This document shows, piece by piece, positions 12,479 to 27,100 of a stretch of 64,000 nucleotides of DNA (positions within the stretch are counted from its first letter, which is position 1; every line of letters starts with the position of its first letter). The notes beneath the pieces were generated by a model that saw nothing but the letters and a program-made list of their open reading frames with translations, was not told where the DNA came from and searched no databases. The stretch is from the NCBI GenBank assembly GCA_027627225.1, contig CM051034.1, positions 7,044,058 to 7,108,057 on the forward strand. The letters run 5' to 3'. The translations under genes were made by a program, and so were the position numbers. This DNA is from Congeria kusceri. Lineage: Eukaryota > Mollusca > Bivalvia > Myida > Dreissenidae.

Positions 12479-12480
12479 TG

Positions 12481-13858
12481 TCAGTTTAAAACCGCACAAA
12501 AGTTGAAAAAAGCCAAATGCAGACTCTACAATAAAACGGTTATCTTATTGTCTGTCTTAGCATGAGTTTACCTCAGTATATAACCTACGTGAGAAACTTT
12601 TGGTTTGCTGTATACAGTTTATTGCAAAAACACCGATCGTCTGTTTACAAACAGTATGTTTATTTACAGCCGAATTTCGTTTCGATGCGGATTACATCCC
12701 ACTATTCACCGTTAACATTCAGTGAGCTACACGATATCCTATATAAAACACGAGGAACTTTGGCTAGTTTTTTAGTGTTAAAAATATCAACACCTAACTG
12801 AACTTCAAACTGTTAAAATTTCATTTATTTCATGAAAACGTGTAGTAGTTTAAAGCTCATAATGGGTTATTTTCGATGTTTGTTATCTCAACATTAATTT
12901 TGTTTGTTTTGTTTAACGTGCATCACCTTGTTAGTGCCTTTAATGGTTAAAACGCTGCAAGGCCTAATATTACAGAACTTTACCAGTTAAATCCCCGTCT
13001 TGCAGTAGTTTGCCTATTAAAAATAGACATTAAACGCAATAGAACATGTGGTACTATTTATTAACAATAAACAGGAGTGTAAAATTTGTAAACACGATTA
13101 AACTTAACGACAAAAGTTAATAACAACTCCTTATTCGTTCTTGTATTAAAAAACTGAGTTTCAAGTGGATTTTAAGAGTGATCAGTATTTAACAGAACAG
13201 TGTAATTTAGATTGTGTGAAAACCACTTGAACTATCTTCACTCGTATGCATCATGTCCAATAATTATGTACTTGAAAAAAGAGAATACATACAGGAGAGG
13301 CTAAAATCTAGAACATGATTTAACAACAGCAGTATAACTAACAAGAAACATAAAGATAAAATATTAACAGTTTGTAAAACTTGTCACTGCATTTCTGTAA
13401 AATTTAAAACCATTGCACAAAATACAAGTTTAACTTTGAAATAAAAATTTGCAGAGACGCAATAAACATTAATGTGTATGTAAATTATATTATTCAATTT
13501 TGTAATAAACATATGCACTTTAAAATGCTTCAAAATACAGATAATATAACTTTCAATTGATAAAAAGTCCAGTACTGTAACTAACATTTAAAAATCCAAC
13601 AACATTTAGATTTTTCCAAGACCATATAACAAATAATTTCTAATAGAACACAAAGTAATAGCGTCTATTACTCAGAAAAATAATATGAATTGTAATACAG
13701 TTTAGCAGTGAACATTTTCAAATTAAACACTAAACTCCAATATGAATTGTTTGTAATTAAATATAGGAAGAACATATTACGATACTTGAATCTTGAATAA
13801 ACCCTGCGACTTTGTTCAACCCATTCTCATACCTATACATGTATAGGCTTCTATATTA
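12481..13858. other. AT-rich stretch, no gene recognised
   Basis: Nothing beyond short random frames and low-complexity AT-rich sequence. Confidence 0.4.
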
Positions 13859-14313
13859 ACAACAAGATTCTGTGTTTGATAAACACACATGCCCCCAGTT
13901 GGTGCTGAATAGCCCATATCTTAGTCCAAATTAGGTCAAGGTCAAGGTGAGGTTGTGTGATAAGGGTGGATTGGGGATAGTCATAAGCAACAACTGTGTA
14001 CATATCCAAGTGTTGTAACATGCGGTGTTGGCACTAGACAAAACGGTAAAATCTAGTTGACTCAGAAACAGCCCATTTGAATTATTCTAAGTGCAAATTA
14101 GGTCAAGGTCCAGGTCAAAGTGAAATTGGGTGATATGGGTGGATATGGAATGGTCATAAGCAACAACTGTGTAAGTATCCAAGTGTTGTAGTAAGCGGTG
14201 TTGGTGCTAGACGAAAAGGTAAAATCTACTTAACCTTGTCACTGACGGAAGGATGGATGGACAGGGCAATCAATATATGCCTCCCGCATCAAGATGCCGG
14301 GCACATAAAAACA
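13859..14313 (+). mobile_element. Pearl/Helentron-like element, family A copy 2
   Basis: Has the same 5' hairpin (TGTGTTTGATAAACACA), two tandem core units, a GGATGGATGGACAGGGC tract and the 3' hairpin GCCTCCCGCATC/GATGCCGGGCAC as family A. It is shorter than copy 1 because it has fewer core units. Confidence 0.75.
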
Positions 14314-14674
14314 AACTTGTTTATTATAAAACAACAAATATTTGTACCTTAACTTATTTTTCATGAATTAAATGTGATTATGTCTATGTGTGTTTGTCTT
14401 TTTTATTCTAGACAATCATGAAACCATTACCAATACCCAGTACTTTCAGAAATGGACGTTTAAAACACTAGTAAATTTCATCTTGTTGGATATATTGGAT
14501 GTGCTTTATTTATTGTATAACCACCATGCATAAGGGGGAGTTACGGATTGGAAACATGTATTTTTGTCATGTGTACCTTCAGTTATATGCCATGTAAGCC
14601 TCATCGATGTACACCCAGCCTCATGTAATAACTCTACTATCCTGGTCTCAATTGTATATCAGGGTTAACATACT

Positions 14675-15053
14675 TGTAAATGGATTGCCAATTGATAAAC
14701 GGATTGCCACTTGATAAACAGGTTGCCACTTGGTAAACGGGTTGCAACTTGATAAATTGGTTGCAACTTGATAAACTGGTTGCCACTTGGTAACCAGGTT
14801 GCCACTTGATAACGGGTTGCCACTTGGTAAATGGTTGTCCACTTGATAAAACAGGTTGCCACTTGGTAAATGGGTTGCCACTTGATAAACAGGTTGCCAC
14901 TTGTTAAATGGGTGGCCACTTGATAAACAGTTTGCCACTTGGTAAAATGGGTTACCACTTGGTAAAATGGATGCCACTTGATAAACAGATTGCCACTTGA
15001 TTAACGGGTTGCCACTTGGTTAACGGGTTACCTCTTGGTTTACTAGCTGCCAC
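14675..15053. repeat. 20-22-bp minisatellite in the REC8 3' UTR
   Basis: About 18 copies of a unit like GGTTGCCACTTGATAAAC. It begins directly after the REC8 stop codon (15054-15056) on the minus strand, so it forms the start of the 3' UTR. Mixed 20/22-bp units leave several spurious open frames. Confidence 0.85.
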
Positions 15054-15136
15054 TCAATCCTCCATCCTGATCATGATTTCCCCGAAGTCGACACCCTCTT
15101 CTTGGCTGGCCTCCACCTGCCCCACTCCACACAGTC
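15054..15136 (-). CDS. REC8: REC8 exon 19 (last coding exon)
   Basis: Encodes GLCGVGQVEASQEEGVDFGE then IMIRMED and TGA. Q(V/A)xxxQEExxxxxI is the kleisin C-terminus. Acceptor TTTGCCAG. Confidence 0.9.
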
Positions 15137-18100
15137 CTGGCAAACAAACACGAGGATCAAACAACTGAAACCAACTCAAGGTGGTCACAAAAAAAACCAA
15201 CAAAAACACAAAGGGAACAAGAGATCTTTATAAAACATGTATGCCCTCCGACTTGCAGCCAAGTTGTGAATATGTGCAATTGTTAAGATTTTTTTAAATA
15301 TGCAATCCTAAGCCAGGTCTTGATATATGGTATCTATGTATGAAGTTTCATTAAAATATCTTGATGCGTTCTCAAGTTATTGAACGGAAACTGTTTTTCT
15401 ATTTTTAGTAATGGTGACCTTGACCCCACCCACCCCATATGAAATCCCAAGAGAGGTCTTAATATAAGGTATCAATGTATGAAGTTTCATTAATCAAAAT
15501 ATCTCGATGCGTTCTCAAGTTACTGAGTGGAAACCGTTTTTATATTTTTAGCAACGGTGACCTTGACCCCACCCACCCCATATGCAATCCCAAGCGAGGT
15601 CTCGATATAAGGTATATATGTATGAAGTTTCATTAAAATATCTCGATGCATTCTCAAGTTATTGTGCTGAAACCGTTTTTATATTTTTAGTAATGGTGAC
15701 CTTGACCCCACCCACCCCATATGCAATCCCAAGCGAGGTCTCAATATAAGGTATCTATCTATGAAGTTTCATTAAAATATCTTGATGCTTTCTCAAGTTA
15801 TTGAGCGCAGAACATTTTTCTATTTTTAGTAATGGTGACCTTGACCCCACCCACTCCATATGCAATCCCAAGTGAGGTCTCAATATAAGGAATCTATGTA
15901 TGAAGTTTCATTAAAATATCTCAATGCGTTCTTAAGTTATTCAGCGGAAAAAGTTTTTCTATTTTTAGTAATGGTGACCTTGACCCCACCCACCCCATAT
16001 GCAATCCCAAACGAGGTCTGGATGTAAGGTATCTATGTATAAAGTTTAATTAAAATATCTCAATGCGTTATCAAGTTATTGAGCGGAAACCGTTTTTTTA
16101 TTTTTAGAAACGGTGACCTTGACCTTTGACATGTTGACCTCAAAATTCATAGGCTTCTTCTTTCCTCCCAAGTAACCAGCGTACCAACTTTCATGATCGT
16201 AGGTCAAAGCGTTCTCAAGATATCGTGCGGAAACGAAATGGTCTACGGACAGACCGACCATCCGACCGACCAACGGACAGGTGCAAAGCAAAGATACCCC
16301 TACTTCTTCGAAGGGGGGCATAATAAAGTTTCCTGGGTAGAACCAGTACTTTAGGTCAGATTTGATAAAGATAATGAAAACGCTCCCCAGTAGGAATCAA
16401 CTTGCTATTTCAAAATTGCAAGTTGGACTCAATATCCATACACCACTGTGACTGTCAAGGGCTATTATTTATAATATTGTGTTCTTCTCTAAAGTTGAAG
16501 TGGTGTAAGCCTTTCTAGTGATCGTTTTAAATTATCACATGTGTCTGTGCAACTTGGGAAGACTCTAATATCTCATTTAGCCAAAGGCTTTAGATATAAT
16601 CGTGGTTAAATCTATATGATTAAATTAAACTGTGTTTCACTGCCTTAATATCTACTTAAACTGTATTAAAAACTGGTTTGTTAGAATTGGAAAATATTTG
16701 GCTTCATTATAAGCACAATGTCACCAATGCAGGTTTCTAGTTAGTGTTAACAGGTCCTTTTCAGTGATCAGTCTAAACAATAAAAACTCACTACTGCTAT
16801 ACTATAATTAAGAAATCATTTTTCAATTAACAGTTGTTTAACGGCCAATAAACAACAATTTGGAGTTCTGATGCGTAGAAATTAAACCATGCGGCTGTTA
16901 GCGTATCAGAACGATAAATTGTTGTTTAGAACTGATAAACAATGATAATGCGAAAATTATTTTTGATTCTACCACGGCACGCGGCTAGTGGTCCATAGAT
17001 AAAGTAGGGAAATAACTGTGGGTTATTATGCAACAAATTATGGGCGGAGCTTAATGTTTTGAAAATAGTTCCTGAAATTCGAAGAAATTCTTCCGTAAAA
17101 TGCACGTGCTTAAACGCGCGATAGCAAATTGTGACAAACAAATCATTATTGCATTATGTAGCACAATTAAACCACATTTGTACTACATATTTTATACTTA
17201 AGTTCATAAAAACGTTTACGTTTTGTTGATATGTTTTTTATTTGCGCTTTTTGGCATGATATTTTCACTGTCTTATATCGATAAGTATGACGTCATTCGC
17301 TCAATGTTTATCAATAAAGCTGACGTCATTTGGAATTGTTATGATTTATTGACGTCACAGAAACGCACGTGTGAATGCACTTCTCGGAAAATGGGCGGAG
17401 TATAGATAAACATAGTTCTCATTCATAACCTTTAAAAATACGAATTTTATATAAGATCGTGTTAGAATCGAAATAATTGACGGGTAACAGTTGGTTATTG
17501 CGTTAATAACCAACGGTTTGTCGTTCCGATGCTTGTTATCAAACCACTCGGGCTACCGCCCTCGTGGTTTAATCCCTACGCATCAGAACTCCAAACCGTT
17601 GGTTATTACCGCAATAACCAACAGTTACCCATCAATTATTTCTTAATTCTAACTTCACATTACAACATATTCCACAATTATGATGCAAACTATATTTTAC
17701 TGTTTCGGAAGTAATTTTCGGGTCGTTTATTGGCGATTAAACAATGGTAAATTTGGTTTTATGTCTATAGAAAACTCAGCATGTCACGTTAGAATTTATA
17801 TTTAAGAAAATCATCCTTCACCCACGAAGCTAGCACTTATATCGTTACCAAGCAAGACCATGAAGTTCTGTGCAGCAGATTTTCTGTCCGAGGTCTCGGG
17901 CGGACAAACGGTGGAGAACAACGTGAAGCCTTCTTCTCCTGCTGCGATGCATTCACTGATCGTGCTTAAAACAGAAGGCATCATACTTAATGTTAAGCAG
18001 CAGAAGTTGAAAAATACTAAATCATACTTCTTTTATTAAAATAGTGAATGTAAAATTTTAAGTACACGTACACACCCGTGATATAGATATCACATCGACG

Positions 18101-21100
18101 CTTAGTATAACTTCTAATGACATTGTACTCTCGCATTGGATGCAGTGAATTTTTAATAATAAAAAAACTGCATACATTTATGTTCATTTATCTGCTCCAG
18201 CACTGTTGCTATTGTAATGTAACAGCTCACACAATAATTATTTCAAGAAACTGTGCATTTAGTGGCTAGCAATATGCAACACTTGGAAATAACAAGAAAC
18301 GTGGAAATTCCACGAAAATGAAATTTTTCAAACGAAATGCATAAAAGTCAGCACAATAATAAAAGGAAGTGCTATGTGTCACATGCATTTAATTCAAATA
18401 TCTTGATTCATTCCAAAGTTATTGAGCGGAAACCATTTTCTATTTTTAGTAATGGAGACCTTGACCTCACCCTCCCTATATGCAATCCCAAGCGTGGTCT
18501 CGATATATGGTATCTATGTTTGAAGTTTCATTAAAAATATCTCGATGTGTTCTTAAGTTATTGAGCGGAAACTATTTTTCTATTTTTAGTAACGGTGACC
18601 TGGACCTTGACCCCACCCACCCCATATGCAATCCCAAGAGAGGTTTCAATATAAGGTATCTATGTATGAAGTTTCATTAAAATATCTTGATGTGTTCTCA
18701 AGTTATTAAGCGGAAAACATTTTCTATTTTTAGTAACTGTCACCTTGACCTTGACCACACCCACCCCATATGCAATCTCAAGAAAGTCTTCGATAAAAGG
18801 TATATTTGTATCAAGTTATTGAGTAGAAACAGTTTTGCTCTTTTTAGTAATGGTGACCTTGACCTTGATCCCACCCACCCCATATGCAATCCCAAGCAAG
18901 GTCTCGATATATGGTATATACGTATGAAGTTTCATTAAAATATCTTTATGGATTCTAAAGTTTTTGAGCGGAAACCATTTTTCTATTTTTAGTAACAGTG
19001 ACCTTGACCCCACCCAACCCATATGCAATCCCAAGCAAGGTCTCAATATAAGGTTTATATGTATGAAGTTTCATTAAAATATCTTGATGCGTTCTCAAAT
19101 TATTGAGCGGAAACCGTTTTACTATTTTTAGTAACGGTGAACTTGACCTTGACCCCACCCACCCCATATGCAATCCCAAGCGAGGTCTAAATATTAGGTA
19201 TCTATGTATGAAGCCTCATTAAAATATCTCGATGCCTTCCTAAGTTATTGAGCTGAAACCGTTTTTCTAGTTTTAGTAATGGTGACCTTGACCTTAACCC
19301 CACCGACCCCATATGCAATCAAAAGAGAGGTCTCAATATAAGGTATCTGTGTATGAAGTTTCATTTAAATATCTCGATGCATTCTCAAGTTATTGAGCGG
19401 AAACTGTTTTTCTATTTTTAGTAATGGTGACCTTGACCCCAGCCACCCCATATGCAATCCCAAGCAAGGTCTCGATCTAAGGTATCTATGTATGAAGTTT
19501 CATTAAAATATCTTGATGCGTTCTCAAGTTATTAAGTGGAAAATGTTTTTCTATTTTTAGCAGTGGTGACCTTGACCCCACCCACCCCATATGCAATCCC
19601 AAGCGAGGTCTCGATATAAGGTATCTATGTATGACGTTTCATTAAAATATCTCCATCCGTTCTCAAGTTAGAGAGCGGAAACGAAAAGTTGACGCGACGC
19701 CACCCCGCCCGCCCAATGACATACCCAAATCTAATAACCAAAATATTTCTTCGAAAAAATTTGGTTAAAAAATAACATTATACTGAGAGTGTATTGTTAT
19801 CTGCTGATCAGCAACACTGACTTTGACTTCTTATTTCAGGGGATTTACTAGCTCAGAATTCAGTTATAATACATCGAAAACGAAAGGGGGTATATCAACC
19901 TACCCACCTTAAATGGATCACTAAAGCTCAAGATTTCCAAACTGATCTTGCAATAATAATAATAATCATTGCACACACAATTTGGCATGAAAATGGAGAA
20001 AACCAGCACATAGTAATCCCACTTCTGGCCCACAATTACTAAAGTTCTCAATCTTACACTTATTCTTAACTTAAAATATTGACCAATCGGAATGGTTGTT
20101 ACATATTAGCTTTTAATTTCATTGTTAATATTTTAAGTTAAGACTATGTCTGGGATTGAAAACTCTCTTAGTTATACAGCCTGAATTGTTATTTACAAAC
20201 AACCAACTCCATACAAACATCACATACTCTAGCAGACTCTGTTCGTTCATCTGCTCCGCCAATGCCTCTCGTATTGGAACGGCGACAAAGTCCGGAAACC
20301 GGGTCTCCTCTGCGATGTCAAACAGTGCGCGGCTGCTCCCCGACGTGTGAAAGGAGGCGGTGGGCGCGGAGGTGGCTGACTCCTGCGGCACTTCCAGACT
20401 GGTGTTGGTGGAGACCGAACGAGTCTTGCGTCTTTAAAGAAAATTGGTGCTGTTTTCTCAATCATCTTATAAATAATGGCAATGAATATAAAAAATCAGT
20501 ACAAGTTGCAAAATAATTGACATAGTCTCTTTTCATTTGTGTTTTAACATCATTTAAGTTGCAAACAAACAACAGATATAACACATAACATTTCTACACC
20601 ACCACCAAGTCCTGTCTCTACCTAATACTTCTTGGAGGTCCTGGGGCCAGTGCTTTCATTCAGTGAGCCCTCTCCACTACCCAGCCCTGTCACTACGTAC
20701 GTTTTGGAAATCCTGGGGCCAGTGCTTTCATTCAGGGAGTCCTCTACACTACCCAGCCCTGTCACTACTTACTTCTTGGTAGTCCTGGGGCCAGTGCTTT
20801 CATTCAAGGAGTCCTCTACACTACCCAGCCCTGTCACTACATACTTCTTGAAGGTCCTTGGGCCAGTGCTTCATTTAGGGAGTCCTCTACACTACCCAGC
20901 CCTGTCACTACTTACTTTTTGGAGATCCTGGGTCCAGTGCTTTCATTCAAGGAGTCCTCTACACTACCCAGCCCTTTTACTACTTTCTTCTTCGAGATCC
21001 TGGGGCCAGTGCTTTCATTCAAGGAATCCTCTACACTACCCAGCCCTGTCACTACTTTCTTCTTGGAGATACTGGGGCCAGTGCTTTCATTCAAGGAATC

Positions 21101-24100
21101 CTCTACACTACCCAGCCCTGTCACTACTTACTTCTTGGAGATCATAGGGCCAGTGTTTTCATTTAGAGAGTCCTCTACACGACCCAAACCCGTCACTACA
21201 TACTTCTAGGAGGTCATGGGGCCAGTGCTTTCATTTAGGGAGTCCTCTACACTACCCAGCCCTGTCACTAATTAATTCTTGGAGATCCTGGGGCCAATGC
21301 TTTCATGTAGGGAGTCCTCTACACTACCCAGCCCTGTCACTACTTACTTCTTGGCAGTCCTGGGGCCAGTGCTTTCATTCAAGGAATCCTCTACACTACC
21401 CAGCCCTGTCACTACTTACTTCTTGGAGATCATAGGGCCAGTGTTTTCATTTAGAGAGTCCTCTACACGACCCAAACCCGTCACTACATACTTCTAGGAG
21501 GTCATGGGGCCAGTGCTTTCATTTAGGGAGTCCTCTACACTACCCAGCCCTGTCACTTCATACTTCTTGGAGGTCCTGGGGCCAGTGCTTTCATTCACTG
21601 AGCCCTCTACACTACCCAGCCCTGTCACTACTTACTTCTTGGTAGTCCTGGGTCCAGTGCTTTCATTTAGGGAGTCCACTACACAACCCAGCCCTGTCAC
21701 TAATTACTTCTTGGAGATCCTGGGGCCAATGCTTTCATTTAGGGAGTCCTCTACACTACCCAGCCCTGTCACTACTTACTTCTTGGTAGTCCTGGGTCCA
21801 GTGCTTTCATTTAGGGAGTCCTCCCCACGTGACTTCTCCCTGGCTGCCTCCATGGAAACATCATCTATCATCACCCCAGACTGCATAAACAAATTAAGCA
21901 GAACAGGTACACACCAATGCAGTCATCAAAATTCATTATTATTGACAGCAAGAAAAATGTTACAAGAAAGCCTACCAGGTATATAAAACTGAAAATCTGA
22001 GTAGATCCAAATCAAAATTTAACTGTGCAGGGCTTATTGACTTTTGCTAATTTTGACCACTGTAAATGTACAAATATGGAAAGAACTAAAACTAAAAATC
22101 ATGCAGTGTGCTGATCAAAGGGAGTGTAAAACAGAACCTTATTTTGTAAATCTTTCACAGGCAAAAATAAATAAATAGCGCGTTTCTGGCAACAGTCTAA
22201 AAAAAGTTAGGTAGGGTGGGGATTTAGTTTTTTTAACTGTTTATTTTAAAGACACATTTCTAAAAAAAACAAAAACATTGAAAATTATCTTAAATCCGAC
22301 AAATACCGATTTCATGGAAAACAATAGTCACTACAATTTTAGGGTCAAGGGGTTTTCGCTATGTTGGGTTGGGTTGCCTAAACACAGAATTTTTTTTTGG
22401 CCTAATAAAATCCAAGGGATTCTTCTTTGAATCTTTCCCTACCCACCCATCTACACATTATTCAGCACAAAACTATGCAGAGCCCCAAAATAAGCCGAAA
22501 ACAAGATTCTGTGTTTGATAAAAACACATGCCCCTGGTTGGTGCTAGATAAAATATTTCTTAGTCCACATTAGTTCAAGGTCAAAGTTAGGTTGGGTAAT
22601 ATGGGTGGATTGAGGATGGTCATAAGCAACAACTGTGTAAGTATCCAAGTGTTGTAGCAAGCGGTATTGGTGTTAGACGAAACGGTAAAATCTAGTTAAA
22701 CAAGAAACAGCCCATTTGAATTATTGTGCAAATTAGGTCAATGTCAAGGTCAATGTGAGGTTGGGTGATATGGGTAGATTGGAACGGTCATAAGTAACAC
22801 CTGTGTAAATATCCAAGTGTTGTAGTAAGCGGTGTTGGTGCTAGACGAAATGGTAACATCTAGTTAACCAAGAATGGCACTTTTGAATTATTATTCCAAT
22901 TAAGTCCAAATTAGGTAAAGGTCAAAGTGAGGTTGGGTGATATGGGTAGATTGAGGATGATCATAAGCAACAACTGTGTAAGTATCCAAGTGTTGTAGCA
23001 AGCGGTGTTGGTATGAGAAGAAATGGTAAACTCTAGTTAACCAAAAAACATCCCATTTGAATTTTTTAAGTGCAAATTAGGTCACGGTCAAAGTGAGGTT
23101 GAGTGATATGGGTGGATATGGAATGGTAATAAGCAACAACTCTGTAAGTGTCCAAGTAAGCGGTGTTGGTGCTAGACGAAACAGTAAAATCTACTTAACC
23201 TTGTCACGGGCGGACGGACAGGACAATCACTATATGCCTCCCGCATCAAGATTCCGTTGGCATAAAAAACAAACACTGCTTTTGCACTTAACAACTGAGT
23301 ATTATCTAAATTAATGAAGAGAATTCTGTTAAACAGGACTAGCTAGATCAGTATCACCTCCGACTGGGCTGCAGTTCGTCTCAAGTCTTCAATGGACTGC
23401 TCGAGGGTGGAGGAACGCTTTCTGCCTTTTCTCTTCTCTGAAACAAACACATTTTACAAGTGAGATTTTATCAGGGCCCGTATTCACCTACTGATTCTTG
23501 GACTACTGTCTTAAGAATAGAAAATATTCTCAGAAAATTTTATTCTAAGAACACTGATAGTTTGAATCTTACTTGGTATTTTACTACGCAAAATTTAGCA
23601 TTATTTATTCAGAACAACTTATTAATGCCATAAGCAACATTGGTATTGGGCATATGTGCTAACAAACAATTCTTTATTCTTGAGTCAAAATCTATTCTTT
23701 ATTCCTAAGTCTAAGAATAAGTTGGTGAATACAGGCCCCAATCATTTTCCTACAATGGTGGCCACTGAAATTCCTTAGGGCTTTTCCAGAAAAAGAAGGT
23801 TTTATCCTCTCTATCACCCCCCACCCACCAAATTTTAATACATCGGCGTTCCACCCACTCATCACCTTTTTTCCTTCAACAGCCCTCAGTAAAATTCCAT
23901 TTTATTATATGCTTTTAAGTGAAATATTGAATTTTATGGGTGAAATAAAGTTTTTTATTATATACCTGTTTAACATCTTAACAAAATACATGCTTTATCA
24001 ATCGGTGAAATACATGTCGACCGAAAAAAATTCCGTATTATACTACTCGCTATTTTTCCAATCCCGTATTACCATACTACCTGGACTACTTTTTTAATGA

Positions 24101-27100
24101 CGTCATCATAGAGTTTTGTAAACAAATATCATCTATACCTACAATGATTAGTCAATATTGTAGTTTTTAATCAAATAAAATAAGGTAAATGCACATTTGA
24201 AGTTTATCATGGTATATAATAAAAGGAATATTACACTAGTCAATTGTTCCAAGAGTATGTATTAGTCTTGTGGCTTGCGTTATTTGGTATCACACTCGAG
24301 GCTCCGCCTCTCGTGTGATATGTCATTACACGAGCCACTCGACTAATACATACTCTTGGAACAACTGACTAGCATAATATTCCGTATATATTTTCACTGT
24401 TAGAGCAGTGAAAATATAAAATTATATATTTTCACTGCAGTGAAAATATAACAGAAACCACTTTCTTGGGGGGTATAAATAGCATCAATATACCGGTAGT
24501 GGTTTACCTCCCTTAGCAATTTCATATACACGTACAGTATTTACATACCAGTGTTTACAAAAACACATGATAAAATTCATCAAAAATATAATTAGCAACA
24601 AGGGTTCACAAATTATGGCACTTTTTCCCACCATAATACATGTAGTAATAAACAATTTTAAAGTCATTTATGACGTCATTTTTATGACTTCTCTTTTATG
24701 ACGTCAGAATACACCAACTTGTGAATGTAGCCATTTTTACTAACATTAACTCCAGTCTTGGCCCTAACCCACTATTTCATTACCCCAACCTTGTATTTTT
24801 AATTTGGGGCTAGTGAAAATTTGTTAAGATTACACCAAAATATATATAAATCAGATTGGCTGAGCAGTTTGCATGTCAGACTTTTAATCTGAAGTTCGTA
24901 GGTTTGATCGCCCACATTTTTTTGTGTGTGATGTTTTTCTTGTTATAAAAATTGAGTTCTTTAGTTCAGATGCTTTATTTTACACATTTACTGGCATATT
25001 TAAAAAAACAAACAACTCTGTGAACAAGTCCCTTTAACAAAGCTGCAGCCTCTACGCAAAGTAACGCAACACCATTAAGAAAGCTGCAGACTCTACATAC
25101 CGTCCGTAGCGGGTGTCTGTGCGTCCGTGAAGAGGACCTGTCTGACAGAGTCATCCTGACGTACTGAGGGCATCTCCTCCATCTCCCGTGGCAACTCCAG
25201 CTCTGCACCCAGAGACGGCTCCTGTGTAACAGAATTACCGGTAAATGTGCATTAAAGGAGTGTTTCAACGGAAGGTCGACCATAACATTTGCAGATAATA
25301 ACAAATTGTTAAACATGATGCCCTTGTTTCTATAAACATCTGATAAACATATATTATTTTATTATATCCAGAGTGGTCATCAATGACACTTTTGCGGGCA
25401 CGGAAAAATCCGTAGTAGTAGTAAAATTGATATGAATGAAATGTACATGAAGTATCATTATGCGCATGTGAACCATTGATAGTGTTTCATGGCGTATGGA
25501 AGTGAAGTTGCTACAATGATTATATCACAAAGGGGAAAGCCTTCATTCTTTGTGCTATTTAACTATTACATACCTGTCCTCTATTTCCAGATAGTCCCTG
25601 AAAACCATAATTAATCAAGTACCACCCAGTGTTGGGACATCGGTTTAAAATTGCAATCGATCATTGGGTAAGGCGAGATGTTACCGATTATATTCGGTTT
25701 CAAATATTATTTTGAATTATACATATTTCTGTTCTTTTTACGTAGACAAAATACTTAAATATGGATGTATGTGTGTTTCGTTTGTGCATCAATAATAAAT
25801 ATAAACAAATAAAAAATAATTTCAATAACATAACTTATTAACTGAACTGATTGATGTCTGAACATTTTGAACATAAAAAAACTAGCAGAGAACAAGTAAA
25901 TTTAACATCGAAAAACTTTAAAAAAATCAAAACGAATGAACCAATTATCGATTTAGTAACTGTGACATTGATAAATGACATTGAAATAAATGTACACGCC
26001 GTTGATCAATTTTTTCCGATTATTGTCCCATCACTACACCCTAGTACTGGGTACATTCCCTACCTGTGGTATGAGGAAGGCCACAAACATGGGCTCCTCT
26101 GACCCAGGGGCTGGTCTAGTGCTGCACCTAGTATTGGGTATATTTCCTACCTGTGGTATGGGGTAGACCACCAACATGGGTTCCTCTGACCCAGGGGCTG
26201 GTCTAGTGCTGTACCTAGTATTGGGTACATTCCCTACCTGTGGTATGGGGTAGGCCACAAATATGGGCTCCTCTGACCCAGGGGCTGGTCTAGCGCTGTA
26301 CCTTGTATTGGATACATTCCCTACCTGTGGTATGGGGTAGGCCACAAACATGGGCTCCTCTGGACCCATGGGCTGGTCTAGCGCTCCCTCCCTGGGTGGG
26401 GTCTTTGCCTGCGCCAGCTCACTCTCGGGAATGCCCCGGCGGAAACGGGCCCTGCGTTGCCATAGCGCCAGCCATGGAGGCTGTTGAAGGGCTTGATAGA
26501 TAGATTTACTCAGGTTAAAACACACAGTACAACAAATAACATACTTTAATTTAATATATATATATATATACATATGAGGACCGACGTGTGAAAATCGACC
26601 TTAATGACAAAATTAACGATTTTCAGCTTTTGAGTCTTGCTAATAGAAGAACGTGTACTGAATACGATGACGAAAACTGTTTGTTAATACCTCGAATAAT
26701 AAAAAAGTTATGATCTTTCACAATGACATCACCTGCAATGCCGTTGAGTGACTGTGACGACAAAAAAATAACGCGCGGTTTTGCTCGAGTGAAAAACATC
26801 CGTAACACGACGTTATGATTTAATGCAGTAAATACAAAATTATTTATCATTATTATCTGTAAATACTTATATTGTGTATTGTCCATAATGATTTTATTTA
26901 TAACTAATGGTTAAAACAAGATTTTATAATAAAACTTCCCATTCTGAACAAAATTAGAAAGTCATTTCGGTATTTTTCCAAGCGACAAGCAACGACAAAC
27001 ATTCATTGGTTCACGAATAAAAAAATAAATAACTAAAAATATTAAAACTTAAACGTATTGAACAAGTCAAAAACAATTTCAACGTATTGAACCAAGCGTG

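Noticed and set aside
14637..14977. Three overlapping minus ORFs with repeated WQPVYQVAT-type blocks
   Set aside because: Products of the 20-22-bp 3' UTR minisatellite in all three frames.
20632..21986. Plus-strand ORFs with repeated ESSTLPSPVTTYFL-type blocks
   Set aside because: Antisense reading of the 72-bp array; the minus strand carries the real exon 16 and its repeats.
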